64,000 bases of DNA from Phycomyces blakesleeanus NRRL 1555(-) (GCF_001638985.1 NW_017265143.1:446259-510258); one strand, 5' to 3'; positions 43,916 to 56,155 are shown, counted from the stretch's first letter. The notes: generated by a model from the sequence alone, not told the origin. Numbers and translations: made by a program.

Positions 43916-44066
43916 AAGGAATTGTTCAACGGAGGCATTGGCCGGATTACCAGTCACTTATTATGCTTCCGGTTGTAACAAGATATGTGAAACGTCATGT
44001 TCCACCAAGAAACGTCATGTAACCTACATTCGCCAAGATGATAACAGTCACCAAACTGCTATCTGA
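43916..44066 (+). CDS. Orphan Cys-rich exon-like frame, no identified 5' part
   Basis: A 49-codon frame ends in TGA at 44064-44066. It follows a pyrimidine-rich tract and an acceptor-like TTCTTTAG at 43908-43915. The peptide contains CNKICETSCSTKKRH and five Cys in total. Composition is clearly more GC-rich and protein-like than its surroundings. I found no convincing upstream exon, start codon or family. It could be the last exon of a small Cys-rich protein, a gene fragment, or chance. Confidence 0.3.
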
Positions 44067-45638
44067 GTTACCCTATCAACTGTTTGTCCGCGCACGCGCA
44101 CGCACACGCGTGCATATGCGTGTGTGTATCTCATTGCAACAAAATCTATTGACCAAATAAATATATATTTAGATCAATATGATTAGATATTTATTCTTAC
44201 AAAGCCCTGAATAAATCAATTGGACGCATTTGGGAATTTTGGTTGAGCCTAGCAAACATATGTGTATATGTGTTTTTGTATCTTGGTATAAACACCACTT
44301 GTGGAACGCATGAAAAGGAACAAAGGCTTTTATTACATATTTAAATATTTTCTTGTGTGTGTGTGTAAGGTATACATATGTGTAATATGTTCATTAGTTT
44401 TCAACCAGCTTATATAGAAATAAAGTTCGTTGTTACAGCAATCTTCAGATCATTTTATTGCCTACACAGTAGATCACATTAATGTGTTGCTACCCACACA
44501 CTTAAACCTCAGTAATAGATGTTAACTTCAATACGAACTAACTGTAATTACGGATCATAATTCAACCACAACAAAATAGTATACACACCTCTTGCTTTTT
44601 GGATCAAAAAAATAAATAATTACCGCCTCAAGATTAATAGTCATTGGATTTTCTTTTTATTTTCCCTTCTTTTCTGTATCACACCAATTAAATAAGATCT
44701 CCTTCTTGTGTTTCTGTTTTTCACTTTGATCTAAAAAAATGTATGTGTGTATCTTTGCGAAAGTACAGTGCCGATTTTAAGAAAAGTTGTTTTTATTAAC
44801 CTTAAAATACACGGCTTATTAGTGGGTCATAAAGTATAGCCGAATATATTACCCAGCCACTAGAAATCAAGGAAAAATATTAATAATAAAATAAGAACGA
44901 CTTCCTTAATATTATAAATATCAATATCAATATAAATATATTAAAGTAGGAGTCAATGAGCTTGAAGATATTTGAATGGTTGCCATGTAAAGTAAAGAAG
45001 TATCTAATAAAAATTCTTTTTGGCTGATTTTCTTCTAAAAAAAAACATCTTTGATAAATACTCAATGAAGCAATATTTGAGTTGGACATAGCTGAATTAC
45101 TTTTGATTCATGCATGATTCTGAGTGAAACTGTCAATCGTAAATTTATCTTTTTCTATTTTGTAACTTTGTACATCTTGCTTGTGGACACGATATATAAA
45201 CTCGTTTTTTTCCCTCAAAAATTCAATCTCTTTTTAAAATAGCTGGGGCAATATGAAGTTACATGTAGATTATTGAGGAAATCGAGTTATTAACATGATC
45301 AATATTTACACACAACACATAGTAGCCTGTATGTAATATACAATAGCCACCTTTTTCTATCACTGAACATTTACAGCCCGAAATTAAAACCATATTGGCT
45401 GGCGTTTTATGCCCCCCCCCCCAAGAGACTCCAGTCATGATTCGAGGCTTTGTATTTAACCGACGCTTGGTGAATCTGATCCAGTATATACTTATATATA
45501 TATATACTTTAAAAAAAAGTATAAAATATGGAGGAGATAACGGAAACCCAGATCTTCTTCATCCTTTTTACCCATTACACGTCTACTTTTATTGTTTTAT
45601 TTTACTCTATTTCTCAAAAATAACAATACTTATAAAAT
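44067..45638. other. Intergenic upstream of the P450 gene
   Basis: Contains an alternating purine/pyrimidine stretch (CGCACGCGCACGCACACGCG, 44091-44110) and CA/TG runs. No gene seen. Confidence 0.65.
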
Positions 45639-47896
45639 ATGCTTCAATACGTAAAAGAGCTCGTCGACAGACTGGACAATAAGAAACTTGAGCAGATCAA
45701 GGAAGTAGCTACCTCAAAAGAAGGAGTAATTGGCATTACTGCATCTATTGTATTGGCAACTGCATACAGCTATCATAAACATACAACACGCCCAGTAAGA
45801 AAAAGAAATCCGTAAACTCGTTCTTGAACATGATGTTAATGATACATATCACCATTTCCCCCTTCTTCTTTAGGTCAGCAACGGATCTCCACTCGTTCCC
45901 TACACATTTCCACTTGTTGGATCTACTATGGAGTATCGAAAGAGTCCCGAAGCATTCTGCAGAAAATGGCACGAAAAGCTAGGTCCTGTATTCCGTGCCC
46001 ATCTCTTTGGAAAGGTAAGTAGATCAGAATGAATATCTACTTACACCCGAGTAAAAAAAAGAAGAAAACGTTATATCTTATTTCTTCTTTTTCTTTTCTA
46101 CATTATATTTGTATTCTTTAGGAAGTAACAGTTATTGGTGGACATGAGGTTAAGGAAGTGTTCCTGGACAAACATTTCGACTTTTTCGCTGCTTTAGATA
46201 AGGTAAGCTAAAAAAAACAAAACACATAGAAAAAGAATAACAAGAACACATACTGAGAGAAATGCGGAAATGTGTAAATGGCTAACTAAATAAAATAAAA
46301 TAGACATTCAATCTAAGACTACTGACAGGCGGTGGAAGACCTGAAGATTTCAAGGCTGACCCAATCCGTAAGATTGTCACAAAGTACCTGACTCCAAACC
46401 TCGATTTCTATACCGACCGAGTAGTAAAAAGGGTAAATAGAGCAAATTTGGTCAATACGTATATATATATATATATATATATCATACAAAGAATCTAACA
46501 CACAAATAACAACAATAAGTTTCAAGAAGGTGTTGACGATAACCTTAAAGGAGCAGGTAAGGAGAAAACTAGCTTATTATTATTTCTACTATTTGAAAAA
46601 AATAAAAGACATATACTTGAACTAAGTTGTGTGATTATAGATTCAAAAGAGTTTTTCAGTGTATACCCTTTGGTGCAGCACATGGTAGCCAAAGCAAGTG
46701 CTTCCATTTTTGTCGGAGAGAACTTGGCAAATAATGCACTTCTTATTGATTCTTTCAAAAACATGGTTATTGATGTTGGGTCAGAATTAATACCAATTCC
46801 ATGGATCGAACCTTTCCCTACTCTGGTATATATTCGGATGTGGTAAGGCTTGTTAATAACATGATGATATATACACCTATAAAGGGTCCAGATCTTTACA
46901 AAAGAATATTAAATATATATTAGGTATTTCGGAAAGAACGCCCCAAGCACAAGACGACACAAGCAACAGCTGAGAGCCGCAATTGGGCCTGAATTGGAGG
47001 ATCGTATTCATCAAATGAATACCAACCCAGAATGGAAGAGACCCGTAAGTATGAGAATTCACACAATATATAATGCTTTATACTTACATCATGTATGAAC
47101 GTGTACACAGAACGATATCCTCCAGGATATTATTGAAAAGGAAGAACACCCCTCAGATATTCCTTATATCGACTTCATTATCACAATGATTACAGCTATA
47201 ATCTTTGCCTCAATTCACACTACAAGTGAAGCCGCAACTACAGTACTCTATCGCATACTCGATAACCCTGAAGTTATCGAGGCTTTACGTGAAGAACAAG
47301 ACCAAGTTTTCCGTAAAGAAGGAATTGACGAAAATGCTGGTGCCGAAGTATTCACACGCAGTATCATCAAGCAGTTTGTGAAGCTCGATAGTGTCTGTCG
47401 TGAATCATCCCGCCTAAAGAATGAATTCATTAAGCTTCCTCATGCATATGAAGGAACAACCCCACTTAAGCTGAGCAATGGCGCCATTATAAAGCCAGGT
47501 AAGGCAAATTAATCAAAGTATTTACATTGGGGTTATTTCACCAAGATATCTAATATTCCATATTTATACTATATAGGAGAGGAAGTATTGATTGATATAT
47601 GGAAGAACCACAGAGACCCAGAAATTCAGAATGACTTGAAAGATGTTGAACAGTTCAAGCCTTTCCGCTTTGTAAGTTCCGAAAAGCAAGCAACAAAGGT
47701 TGGCGAAGATTTCCTTGTATTTGGCATGGGAAGACACGCATGCCCTGGTCGTTGGTTTGCCATGCAAGAAGTAGAGACCATTATATCAATGATTATTCGC
47801 GAATACGACATCAAGGCCACTACCCCGGTCACTTACCCCAAGTCCGAAAGAGGCATGCCTGGCGGAAAGTTCCGTTTGGAAAAGAGAAAGCTTTGA
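45639..47896 (+). CDS. Cytochrome P450 monooxygenase, membrane-anchored
   Basis: Exons 45639-45794, 45874-46014, 46122-46202, 46304-46432, 46520-46556, 46641-46842, 46924-47044, 47111-47498 and 47577-47896 give 524 aa in frame, the usual fungal P450 length. An N-terminal hydrophobic anchor spans about residues 29-46 (GVIGITASIVLATAYSY). The I-helix oxygen-activation motif reads ASIHTT (about 322-327), with His where most P450s have Asp or Glu. The K-helix ExxR is ESSR (387-390), and the PERF-like block is KPFRF. The heme loop is FGMGRHACPG with Cys about 474. Known relatives are ER-anchored monooxygenases using electrons from a P450 reductase. The substrate cannot be told from sequence; an HTT I-helix occurs in fungal terpenoid and lipid hydroxylases. 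No biosynthetic cluster surrounds it. Confidence 0.93.
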
Positions 47897-48530
47897 ATAC
47901 ATATAATAAATATAATACTATCCAAAAACAAACAATAAACAATCAATTCCAGTACATTTACTTTCAATCGATCATGTATGTATTTCAAAAATGCTCGGGC
48001 AGCAAGGACCCGTACTTCCTATTGACATAAATAATCGCACCGAAAATATCTTAGTGTTCAAAATAGTCATATGCGTGAATACCAAGTTCCAAAAAGTAAC
48101 TTGGGATTTCGAATCAAACTGTATTTTGGGGTATATAGAGCCATATTTGCTGAAGCTAGATATCTATCTATCAATTAGAATATATTCAACTTCATAATAT
48201 TGTTCAGTTTATTTTTAATATAGTATCCTAAAAGCGCATGTGGAACACTTTAATTTAATATAGAAATCCGGCTATATGAATATTCATACAAAAGAAAAAG
48301 CCTTTGCAGAACGACCAAAATTGGATTTTTTTATTGTTTTTCATAACAAGGACACATTAATAAACACCTTGTGCTATCAATAGAGAAGCAATGAGAAAAA
48401 AGTACCTTTTTATAAGTTTTCAGAGATTTTACGTGGAGATATTTAGGAAATATTGGACATCCTTTATGCGATGATCATAAGTATAATCAATATATGGGAA
48501 GAAGCAGAAATATCTAACCAAAAGTCCAGG
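47897..48530. other. Intergenic, no gene seen
   Basis: 3' flank of the P450 gene; AT-rich with only short frames. Confidence 0.7.
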
Positions 48531-48533
48531 TTA

Positions 48534-48745
48534 GAGCATCCACAGCGGTCTGTGTAAATTTAACAAGAATGTTAATTTAGACAGGAAATTTAGATTTTTT
48601 CATCCCCAGCGGTTTGCTTAACTAAAAGTTTTAACTGAGTATTTCTCAATAATAATTCCCGGCTTTTTAAATTTAACAATTCACAAAAACATCCAGGGCT
48701 TTTTTACATACACTGCTAATTTTACCCAGACCGCTGTGGATGGTC
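48534..48745. mobile_element. PIF/Harbinger-type MITE (212 bp) flanked by TTA
   Basis: Terminal inverted repeats read GAGCATCCACAGCGGTCTG at the left and GACCATCCACAGCGGTCTG inward from the right. A 3-bp duplication TTA flanks it (48531-48533, 48746-48748). An internal CATCCCCAGCGG echoes the terminal motif. It has no coding capacity. TTA/TAA duplications are typical of the PIF/Harbinger superfamily; the assignment is inferred. Confidence 0.85.
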
Positions 48746-48959
48746 TTAGGGAGACCAAAAAAACCGATCGCCACTAATAAAAGTTCCCTTTGTTTAAGTG
48801 TGAGAAGCAATTCATTTGAGAGGTGTGGGTAACACCAAAGTAATTCGGTACATGGTTTTATAAGCGTTTGTCGAGAGATGACTATTAGCCATCTTCATGC
48901 AAGCTTATTCGGCTCTTACTACCAGTAACTCGACCAAATCTAACAGCTCAACAAACAAA

Positions 48960-49545
48960 GAATATGCTGAATCAGGCAAGAGCCAGAGACAGAGCCGGTA
49001 TAACAGTTGAAGACTGGAGCAGAGTGGTGTGGTCAGATGAGTCCACATTTACGGTAAAGAGCAATACTTCTGACCCGCCTGTAAGCCTTAATATTAGAGA
49101 ACATTTCCAGTAAAGACATATAGCACAAACAGTGAAGTTTTGATTTTTATTGGTGGTGGTATGGGGGTCTTTTTGGGGCAAAGGATTTGTATCTTTTATT
49201 GTTCTTGAAGGCTCTGTCGATCAAGATATTTATGTCGACTGTTTTTTTTTTCAAATATTTTAATTCCTGATGTCAGAAATTGAATAAAGAGTATGGTATC
49301 ATGTCTACCTTCCAAGAAGACTACCTCGACTGTTATACTAGCTCATATAAAACATGGTGGAAGAAACGTTAGCAATTCAAGCAATCTGACTACTGACCTT
49401 CCCAATGCCCTGCTTTTAACCCAAATAAATATGTACGGAAGGCTATACGACTTATGTTGCAAAGAAAAAAATTGCACAACTAACACCGATTACCTTTGGG
49501 CCTGTATTGCTAAGGAATAGGAGCAAATGAATACAAAATTTGGAG
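48960..49545 (+). pseudogene. Second decayed Tc1/mariner transposase
   Basis: Family blocks in order: ITVEDWSRVVWSDESTF (about 48999-49050, the first catalytic Asp region), VVVWGSFWGKGFVSFIVLEG (about 49153-49213) and FQEDYLDCYTSS (about 49310-49345). A degraded PxxNPxK-type end follows near 49,400-49,470. Blocks lie in different frames with stops between them. In the second block the expected DNA reads FQEDYLDCY, so even that catalytic neighbourhood is altered. It differs clearly from the 27-kb relic. Confidence 0.8.
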
Positions 49546-50897
49546 CTGATCTTGCTGCTTGTGGTGAAAACACAAGATATTAAACTCCAATTGTTTTTTT
49601 TCTTTCTTTCATAAAATATATAATTCTAAACCTTTACGGTTAACAGCCCAAGAGATATTCGTTAAAGAATATGATATGTATATTATTGGGGGTGATAAAG
49701 TACTATAATTTTATGAAGACTTTATTTTTGTATGAGTGTATTACATTATAGTAAAAAAAGTGCAATTTTAGTAGGAGAGTTTAAGAGTAGTATTAGGACA
49801 GTTTTGATTGAGCAATACTTTTCCTTTATTTTCTATGCTTCAATTTTAATTTTTCTTATTCCTGTGTTATTAAGGGTGTTCAATCATTGACGTATGTATG
49901 ATTTAAAGATATTCATTAGCTGATAATATTGGTCCATAATTAATGACCTCCAATATTAGTGTAAATCAAGGATATTTATTTGTAAAAAAAAAAAAAAACT
50001 CACAAATCATCAATGATCCTTGTTTGTTACAAGTCAAAGATACTGCATCTAATTTTATTAAAAACTTTTCCAGGACATATGTGCTTATTCAAGCTCTAAA
50101 TTATCGTTCAAGACGCCGCGAACTAAGCAGTTAAAAACTCTTAATATAACAGGTCATGGAAAGATTATATATATAAGATGACTAATATATCTCGAGATAC
50201 TTTACCAGTAAAGAACCCAACAAGATCCAACCGATGTTAAGCTGGAGCAGAATGAAACAAGTGTACTACATAGAAAATTAAACAAATGTTCTATTGCAGT
50301 ACACCTTGTTGTTGAGTTCATCTTATTCTCCCTTATTTTTAGATAATATAAAAAAATGCCTTCCGCTGAATACTTCTAATTGATAAGATCTTGCAAATAA
50401 GACATATATGGCTTACAAGGAACCGTTTCTTTAAAAATAAGATATTGCGCTTATATTATACTAATATGTTACTGATATAAAAAATTAATAAATTTTATAT
50501 AAAAGATACTTGCCTTTACAGCTTTTGATATTTACACCTTTCCAGCTATGTAAACTTTTGGCCTATCACACATACATGTATATATATATATCTTTAAACA
50601 AAAAGCCGTAATAGGACACTGCTCAGATAATAATATCTTAGAGAAAATATGAATAATAATATAGCTTATACCTCTCTATATTCATATATAATTGGTACAT
50701 AAACGCCATTTAGACTTGTTCTCATTTTATTTCACTAATTCTTGATGTTGTGTATCCATTCTTTTGCCTTTGTTCCCAGTAGTGCTACCTTTGTCAGGAT
50801 TTGTCCCCCCATTAAATCGAGATTTTATATACACACATATAAAAATATTGTGGGGTGTTTGAGAGAAAAATATAGCAATTTAATCTTTCCTTTCATC
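49546..50897. other. Intergenic, no supported gene
   Basis: AT-rich sequence with a 63-codon frame at 49943-50134 (+) that I do not recognise. The distal part is the 5' flank of the F-box gene. Confidence 0.6.
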
Positions 50898-52787
50898 ATG
50901 TCAGCAGCCGAATTACCATTCGAAATCCTTGCTCACATTGCAAGATTTCTCACCTCTAATGAAAAACTGTGCTGTGCTACTATTTGCAAAGCTTGGAAAC
51001 AGCCATTTCTGGAATCTCTGTGGATCATCATACGTCTTAATAACTACAGAAATGTCGAATATATTTGTGACATGCTCACTTCCCAGCCAAATATCTTTGA
51101 AAAGGACACCCATCGGACGCGGACCTTATTTCTGGGGAAAGGTCTGAGTATGAGTGAGAAACAGCTTGGAATTATTCAGCAGCATTTCCAATACGTGGAA
51201 ACCCTTGGGGTTACCGAACAAAGCTTAGGAAGTTCCGAGTTTGGAGAATTTGCAGACTGGAGCCAATGGAAATCGCTAAAGAACATGGACTTTTGCGTGG
51301 AAGGACTGACCTTATACAACCAAATGAAGGAGTTTCTCAGGATTTTGTCTTTTTTGCCTTGCCTCCGACATCTGGAGACTAATAAGACGACAGATGTTCC
51401 TTCAGTGGTCTATAAACTGGGGGATTTTGAGACTATACATTTATACCTGCCAAAACTAGAGTATATGTCAATACTTGGAAATATCGAAGACTTCACCACA
51501 GAAGATCTAGTACGGATTAAGACTGTGGTCCCAGCACACAAATTAACTGTAGCAAAGTTCCGCATATTCGATCTCGACCTGCGATGGCTGTGTTATTTCT
51601 CTCGCAAGTACCCTAATCTTCATACCCTCGAGCTTGTTTGTTTTCCTATACCAGAAAAGGCAAGCTTGTTTCGAAAGGAAGCAATAGCAATGATCCCGTC
51701 ACTTTCCAATTCATTCCAGCGTTTAACGAAAGTTACTATTAACTGTACACTTGGAATGGGATGGGGGTTTACTGCGTTCTGGGATATGCTTCGTCAGTTC
51801 GGTGTATCTATTAAACATCTCGAATATCGTCTAATTGGATGTCACAGTGACATAAACCAATCAATAATGACGATTAGCAAATGTACACGCTCTTGCTCAG
51901 AAACCCTCGAATTACTCTTTATGTCCAATACACTACGCTGTGATAATCCATCTACAATACCAAACACACTTGGATCATTACCACGACTAGTTGATCTGTG
52001 TATAATCATGGAAGGTGTTCACATCGCAATTGATGCCTTGTTAGATAACTGTACGGCCCTCAGGAAGTTACGACTAACGGTCAAGACGATCAGTATAAAT
52101 AGCAATGACACTTCAGACATTACAATGCACGACTTACGTTCACTAGAGCTTACCAAGGCAACCACTGGCACCGATGTATTCAATTATCTTTCACACCGGT
52201 GCCCACAACTGAACTCAATGCGTTTGGCTAGTATGAAGGTGGTCGGGCCCGTGTCTAAAGATACTGGTGTACTTTATTTTGACATGTCATATACACATTT
52301 TGATTACCTTCACTTTACCAGCGTTTTCTTTTATGCGACAAACGATGGGACTGAGAATGACTACAGCTCGGTAAACTTGCTAAACTTTGGAACTTCTGAC
52401 CCAGAAATGAATCCCGAAGGTGCAAGCGAGACAGTATTCAACTTGGGAGACATTGAAAATAAGATGCCTTTGGATGATCCTCTGTGGCTTCACGTTTATT
52501 GCAACATTGTTTCTTGCATGCAAATAGATGACTTGCGAATTCTAGATCAAGAAGAAAGCGACTTTACGCAAGAGTACTTTGAAGCGTACGAAAGCAATGT
52601 TGAATCATACTACCCAGACCACATACGGAGGTCTTGGTGGGGACAAGTTCCCAAGGAGAGCTGGAAAGATGATCTCCACAGAGGATATGTCAGGTTTTAC
52701 TTTAATTATGTCGGAAGATATGTTATTAAAACATACGATGGATGCGAGGATATTCTTTGGAACAAATTGTATGCCACATTAAGCTAA
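50898..52787 (+). CDS. F-box protein with leucine-rich-repeat-like C-terminal region
   Basis: A single-exon frame of 629 aa from ATG 50898. The frame is open 52 codons further up to 50742, but that part is Phe/Tyr/Ile-rich and the F-box begins right after ATG 50898, so I chose the shorter form. The F-box is at residues about 4-45 (ELPFEILAHIARFLTSNEKL ... CKAWKQPFLESLW), and the rest has irregular Leu-rich repeats (LPCLRHLETN, LRKLRLTVKT, HDLRSLELTK). F-box proteins bind Skp1 and bring substrates to SCF ubiquitin ligases. The sequence DLRWLCYFSRKYPNLHTLEL is nearly shared with the F-box gene at 62995, so the two are paralogues. Intron-free, unlike most genes here. Target unknown. Confidence 0.9.
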   Translation: MSAAELPFEILAHIARFLTSNEKLCCATICKAWKQPFLESLWIIIRLNNYRNVEYICDMLTSQPNIFEKDTHRTRTLFLGKGLSMSEKQLGIIQQHFQYVETLGVTEQSLGSSEFGEFADWSQWKSLKNMDFCVEGLTLYNQMKEFLRILSFLPCLRHLETNKTTDVPSVVYKLGDFETIHLYLPKLEYMSILGNIEDFTTEDLVRIKTVVPAHKLTVAKFRIFDLDLRWLCYFSRKYPNLHTLELVCFPIPEKASLFRKEAIAMIPSLSNSFQRLTKVTINCTLGMGWGFTAFWDMLRQFGVSIKHLEYRLIGCHSDINQSIMTISKCTRSCSETLELLFMSNTLRCDNPSTIPNTLGSLPRLVDLCIIMEGVHIAIDALLDNCTALRKLRLTVKTISINSNDTSDITMHDLRSLELTKATTGTDVFNYLSHRCPQLNSMRLASMKVVGPVSKDTGVLYFDMSYTHFDYLHFTSVFFYATNDGTENDYSSVNLLNFGTSDPEMNPEGASETVFNLGDIENKMPLDDPLWLHVYCNIVSCMQIDDLRILDQEESDFTQEYFEAYESNVESYYPDHIRRSWWGQVPKESWKDDLHRGYVRFYFNYVGRYVIKTYDGCEDILWNKLYATLS

Positions 52788-53199
52788 GGTTTTATCCATC
52801 TTTTCTTGCAGATATGAATATAAAGATTAAATTACATTATAAACCTTAGTAGCTATAGAGAAAGTCGTATTTATTATCGTGGTCTATTCTAAGCTAATAG
52901 ATGTGATTCGACTATCTGTCTTTATACATATATAAATCTTATTATTACCTCAATTTTTTTAAAAAATATATATTTAATTATAGTTATAGTGAAAGCCAAG
53001 ACATTTATCTTCTATCATAAAAAGGTATGTGGATATTTTGAAATGGCTTGACTTTTTTACTAGTTCTTTTGCTATTATTCTTTACGTTACTATAATGAAT
53101 GCTTTTGCACTTAAGCATAGATTTTGCTTTCGAACATATCTTTCACTTTTGATTGGCGGAATTCATCGATTTAAAATTTTTGTAGTCTGCGCGACTTGA
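52788..53199. other. Intergenic between F-box gene and MPP6
   Basis: AT-rich; no gene seen. Contains the 3' flank of the F-box gene and the upstream promoter of MPP6. Confidence 0.7.
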
Positions 53200-53207
53200 T
53201 ATAAAAA
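53200..53207 (+). promoter_or_regulatory. TATA box (TATAAAAA) of MPP6
   Basis: Lies about 50 bp upstream of the MPP6 ATG, a normal core promoter distance with a very short leader. Confidence 0.5.
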
Positions 53208-53250
53208 GCCTGGCACTTTGTTTCTTCTTTGATCTACAAAACGATTCGAG

Positions 53251-53934
53251 ATGAGTGACAATAAAGTTAAAGGAAAACAGGCTTCTAGTCGGCTATTAGG
53301 CATGAAGGTATAGAAAAGATTCAGATTCTACTTGCTCAAAGTAGGAAAATACTCATTTAATCTAAAGTTCATGCAAAGATCGATGGAAAAGGAATTGCAG
53401 GAAGAACATGAGAAAGAACGGAAGCGCGTAATTTCGGAAGCAGAATGGACAGTGGATTATGACACAGGAGAGCTTCAGAAGCCGTAAGTAGAATGGCAAA
53501 AAGTGAGATAAATATTGTAATGGGGAACTTATGATCAACAGAGCCATTCGTGTAGAGTATCAACCTAGTTTCCTCGCCTTCTCAACTACGACAACAACCG
53601 GAAGAAAGTCGTTTAAAGGATTCAACAAAGATATTGAGGTAAATATTATATATATATAAAGAAGTGGTTCTTATATTGTACTATATTCTAGGAAGGCGAA
53701 GTTGACATTGAAAAGACGGAACGTTTGAAACGTGAGGAAGCAGCAGAAGAAGCGCATTCGATGTCAGATAAACAGATGCTTAACAGCAAAACAACTATAC
53801 GCTCTTTTATGCGACCTCCCAAGAGAAAGGACACATCTAAGGAATCTGCAGAGTCTGATAATGTTGACGGTGAAAAGAAAAAGAAGAAGAAGAAGGCAAA
53901 GCTGGAAAACCAGGGATTTATCAGACCTAAATAG
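53251..53934 (+). CDS. MPP6: M-phase phosphoprotein 6 homologue, nuclear exosome cofactor
   Basis: Exons 53251-53307, 53368-53483, 53542-53638 and 53692-53934 give 170 aa in frame. The order of conserved blocks matches MPP6: a short N-terminus ending SRLLGMKFMQRSMEKE, then RVISEAEWTVD, then the hallmark RKSFKGFN block (about residues 80-88). A Lys-rich tail (EKKKKKKKAKLEN) closes the protein. Known Mpp6 binds Rrp6/exosome core and recruits the Mtr4 helicase for nuclear RNA processing, including 5.8S rRNA maturation; the basic tail fits RNA or nucleolar binding. It is convergent with CDC73, with about 430 bp between the stop codons. Confidence 0.9.
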
Positions 53935-54364
53935 ATGTGGTTTGTGTGTACAGTCAACTTTCTTGAGTTTCAGTGTTATATTTTCTTGTTGTAAATTTAT
54001 ATATTTCTTATTCTTTACGAGCTAAAGACATGCCAAAGTATAGGCTGGTAGTCTGTAATCAAAATATGTTATGAAATATATTATATTTAGTGGCATTTGT
54101 CAATTAGAATGTAAATGATGAACAGCAATTATGCACGTATCTGTATTTAGCTTATACAACATTTACTGTCGTCTTTATTGACAATAAACTTTGAACGAAT
54201 ACTCTTTGTTTGGTCAAAGTGTATTGCTCATGAGCGAGTAGATTCAAATGCTTCTCGTTTATCATTGTGATTACAGAGATTCTAAAGCACAGTTCACTCA
54301 ATATCATCTAGTTTTAATGATATCTAACATGTTTGTATGTAGGTTATGATGACATTGGCGTGGT

Positions 54365-56155
54365 TTAAAAGTTCAGGTAGGGACGACTGTTTGCATTGTA
54401 ATTATCCATCATATCCCAGAACTGAGAAACAGCCGCTTTGTCCATATGGCGTTTATGTCTATGAATCTAGTTATATAATGTCAGTAAATTACGCTAAGAT
54501 AAATATTCTTGAATTAATATCACACATACATTCAAGTCAGTGACAGCCCAGCTGGCAGCAGCACCTGCCGTTTTATCTGTGTTCCATTTGGGATAAATAC
54601 CCTTGACTAGTACAATATTTAATATGAAATCTTAGTACACATACAGTATCATCTTTCTCATTGCCTTTACCATGATTGAATAGCTCTACAGGTCGTTCCC
54701 ACTTCCACCCCTTAAACTGCCATTGTTGTCCTGTCACGAATACACATGACACACGATCCCTATTAATTAAGGTTTAGTGAGATACCATTCATTCGTGGCT
54801 CTTCCTTATAGATACAGCCAGTTTTTACCAATCGCTTTGTTTGAATCCTGTAACAGAATCAACAACATAGTACGGCACAGTTTGTCCATTGGCCTTTTTT
54901 CTTTCCACTGTCACTTGTTCTGGTTTTTTGATACCAGACTCTCTAAGTTCCTGCGAATCTATATATCTAATAAATACACGCAGTTTATTTGTTTAGCTAG
55001 TTGTAAACCTCATAGTATAGCCATGAAGCAACATTTCAGTTACTTACACTTGATCTTCCAAGAATTGCTTAATGTTAAATAATGTGAATTTAGCAGTTGG
55101 TGCTGCTGGTACAATGATAATCGGGATTTTATCTATTTGATATTAACAGCATTATGATACAGTATTTAAAGTCAATGTACATGTACATGTTTATTTTTAC
55201 CTCTGCTCGACAGCTTGGCGCCTTTAGCACGAATTGAATTGAGTTTTGTAGGTACAGGTATTTTGGAAATAGCTGAGGGTTGCGAAACGAGACGAGCTTT
55301 TTTTTATTAAAAAAAAGATGAAAGTTTTTAGCAATTATTTAATTTTTACTAAAATAATAATAATATAAATATCAAAAATGCTCTTACCTCCAGGTTTCGC
55401 TGATCCCACAGAATTAGGATGAACAGGTTCTTTACCGAGAATTAAAGTCTGCGCCAATATAACTACATGGTCAAAGTTCTAATAGAGAAGAAATATATCA
55501 GTTCCCTATTGAAAATTCTTGATATAATATACAAGCAAAGTTAGACCGTATTCTTTTTTTTTATTTTACCTTTTTTCCTCGAAGAATTGAAGATCTGGTT
55601 ACACACTCTCGCTCTCGCGCAACAACCTTCTTTACAAACTCTTCGTCATCAATGGCTCTCATTTTCTTGTTAGGATTTGTATCTGCTGTCTCTACCCGAG
55701 CACGCTTTTCTATGAATACACAAGAGCATTATTTTTGTTTAATAAGAATTTCGAAAGAAATTGGCCCAAGATAAGTGTTTACCAGTCTTATTATCCTCCA
55801 CATTAGGGAGAGTATCAAGTCTACCAGTAAGGTAATCAAGAATCTTTTTTTTATCAATGATCGAGATGTGTTCAATGTTACGTAGACGGCCCTCCGTAAT
55901 ATATGCACTATTATCTAATTGGGCATTCTGGATCAGGAAGATGAGGGTGTCAAGTGTGTAGGTTTCGTCACTGTTTACGCTCTTTTTAAGATTCGTGGGT
56001 ACTTGGCGTGGAAAGGAATGATCTCCAAACTGAACAGTGGCGGCATCAGCTACACTACTGACTACTTGGCCGGAGGAATCGAGAAGTACAACCGACTTGT
56101 TGTTCCGTGTATAGTCACGTAATAATGATAAAGGCTGCTGTAATTCGGTAGCCAT
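54365..56155 (-). CDS. CDC73: Cdc73/parafibromin, Paf1 complex subunit
   Basis: Nine exons (minus): 56155-55783, 55709-55570, 55478-55388, 55296-55201, 55132-55050, 54950-54829, 54759-54645, 54601-54530 and 54466-54365; 397 aa in frame. The N-terminal Cdc73 domain shows YTLDTLIFLIQNAQLDNSAY and ILDYLTGRL. The middle holds basic KRARVE and PNKKMRAIDDEE. The C-terminal Ras-like domain (about 234-397) shows KIPIIIVPAAPTAKFTLFN, VPYYVVD, VFVTGQQWQFKGWKW and HKRHMDKAAVSQFWD. Cdc73 is a Paf1C subunit that acts with RNA polymerase II in elongation and histone modification. ATG 56155 was chosen over the upstream in-frame ATG at 56179 because the family's N-terminus starts just before LLRDY. Exon 5 uses donor GTGTAA rather than the GTAAGT two bases on, which would break the frame. 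Confidence 0.92.

Noticed and set aside
44091..44130. Alternating CA/CG tract as a functional Z-DNA site
   Set aside because: Short dinucleotide runs are common throughout this window; nothing supports a role.
50742..50897. Upstream in-frame extension of the F-box protein
   Set aside because: The F-box starts immediately after ATG 50898 as is usual; the extension is Phe/Ile/Tyr-rich leader-like translation.
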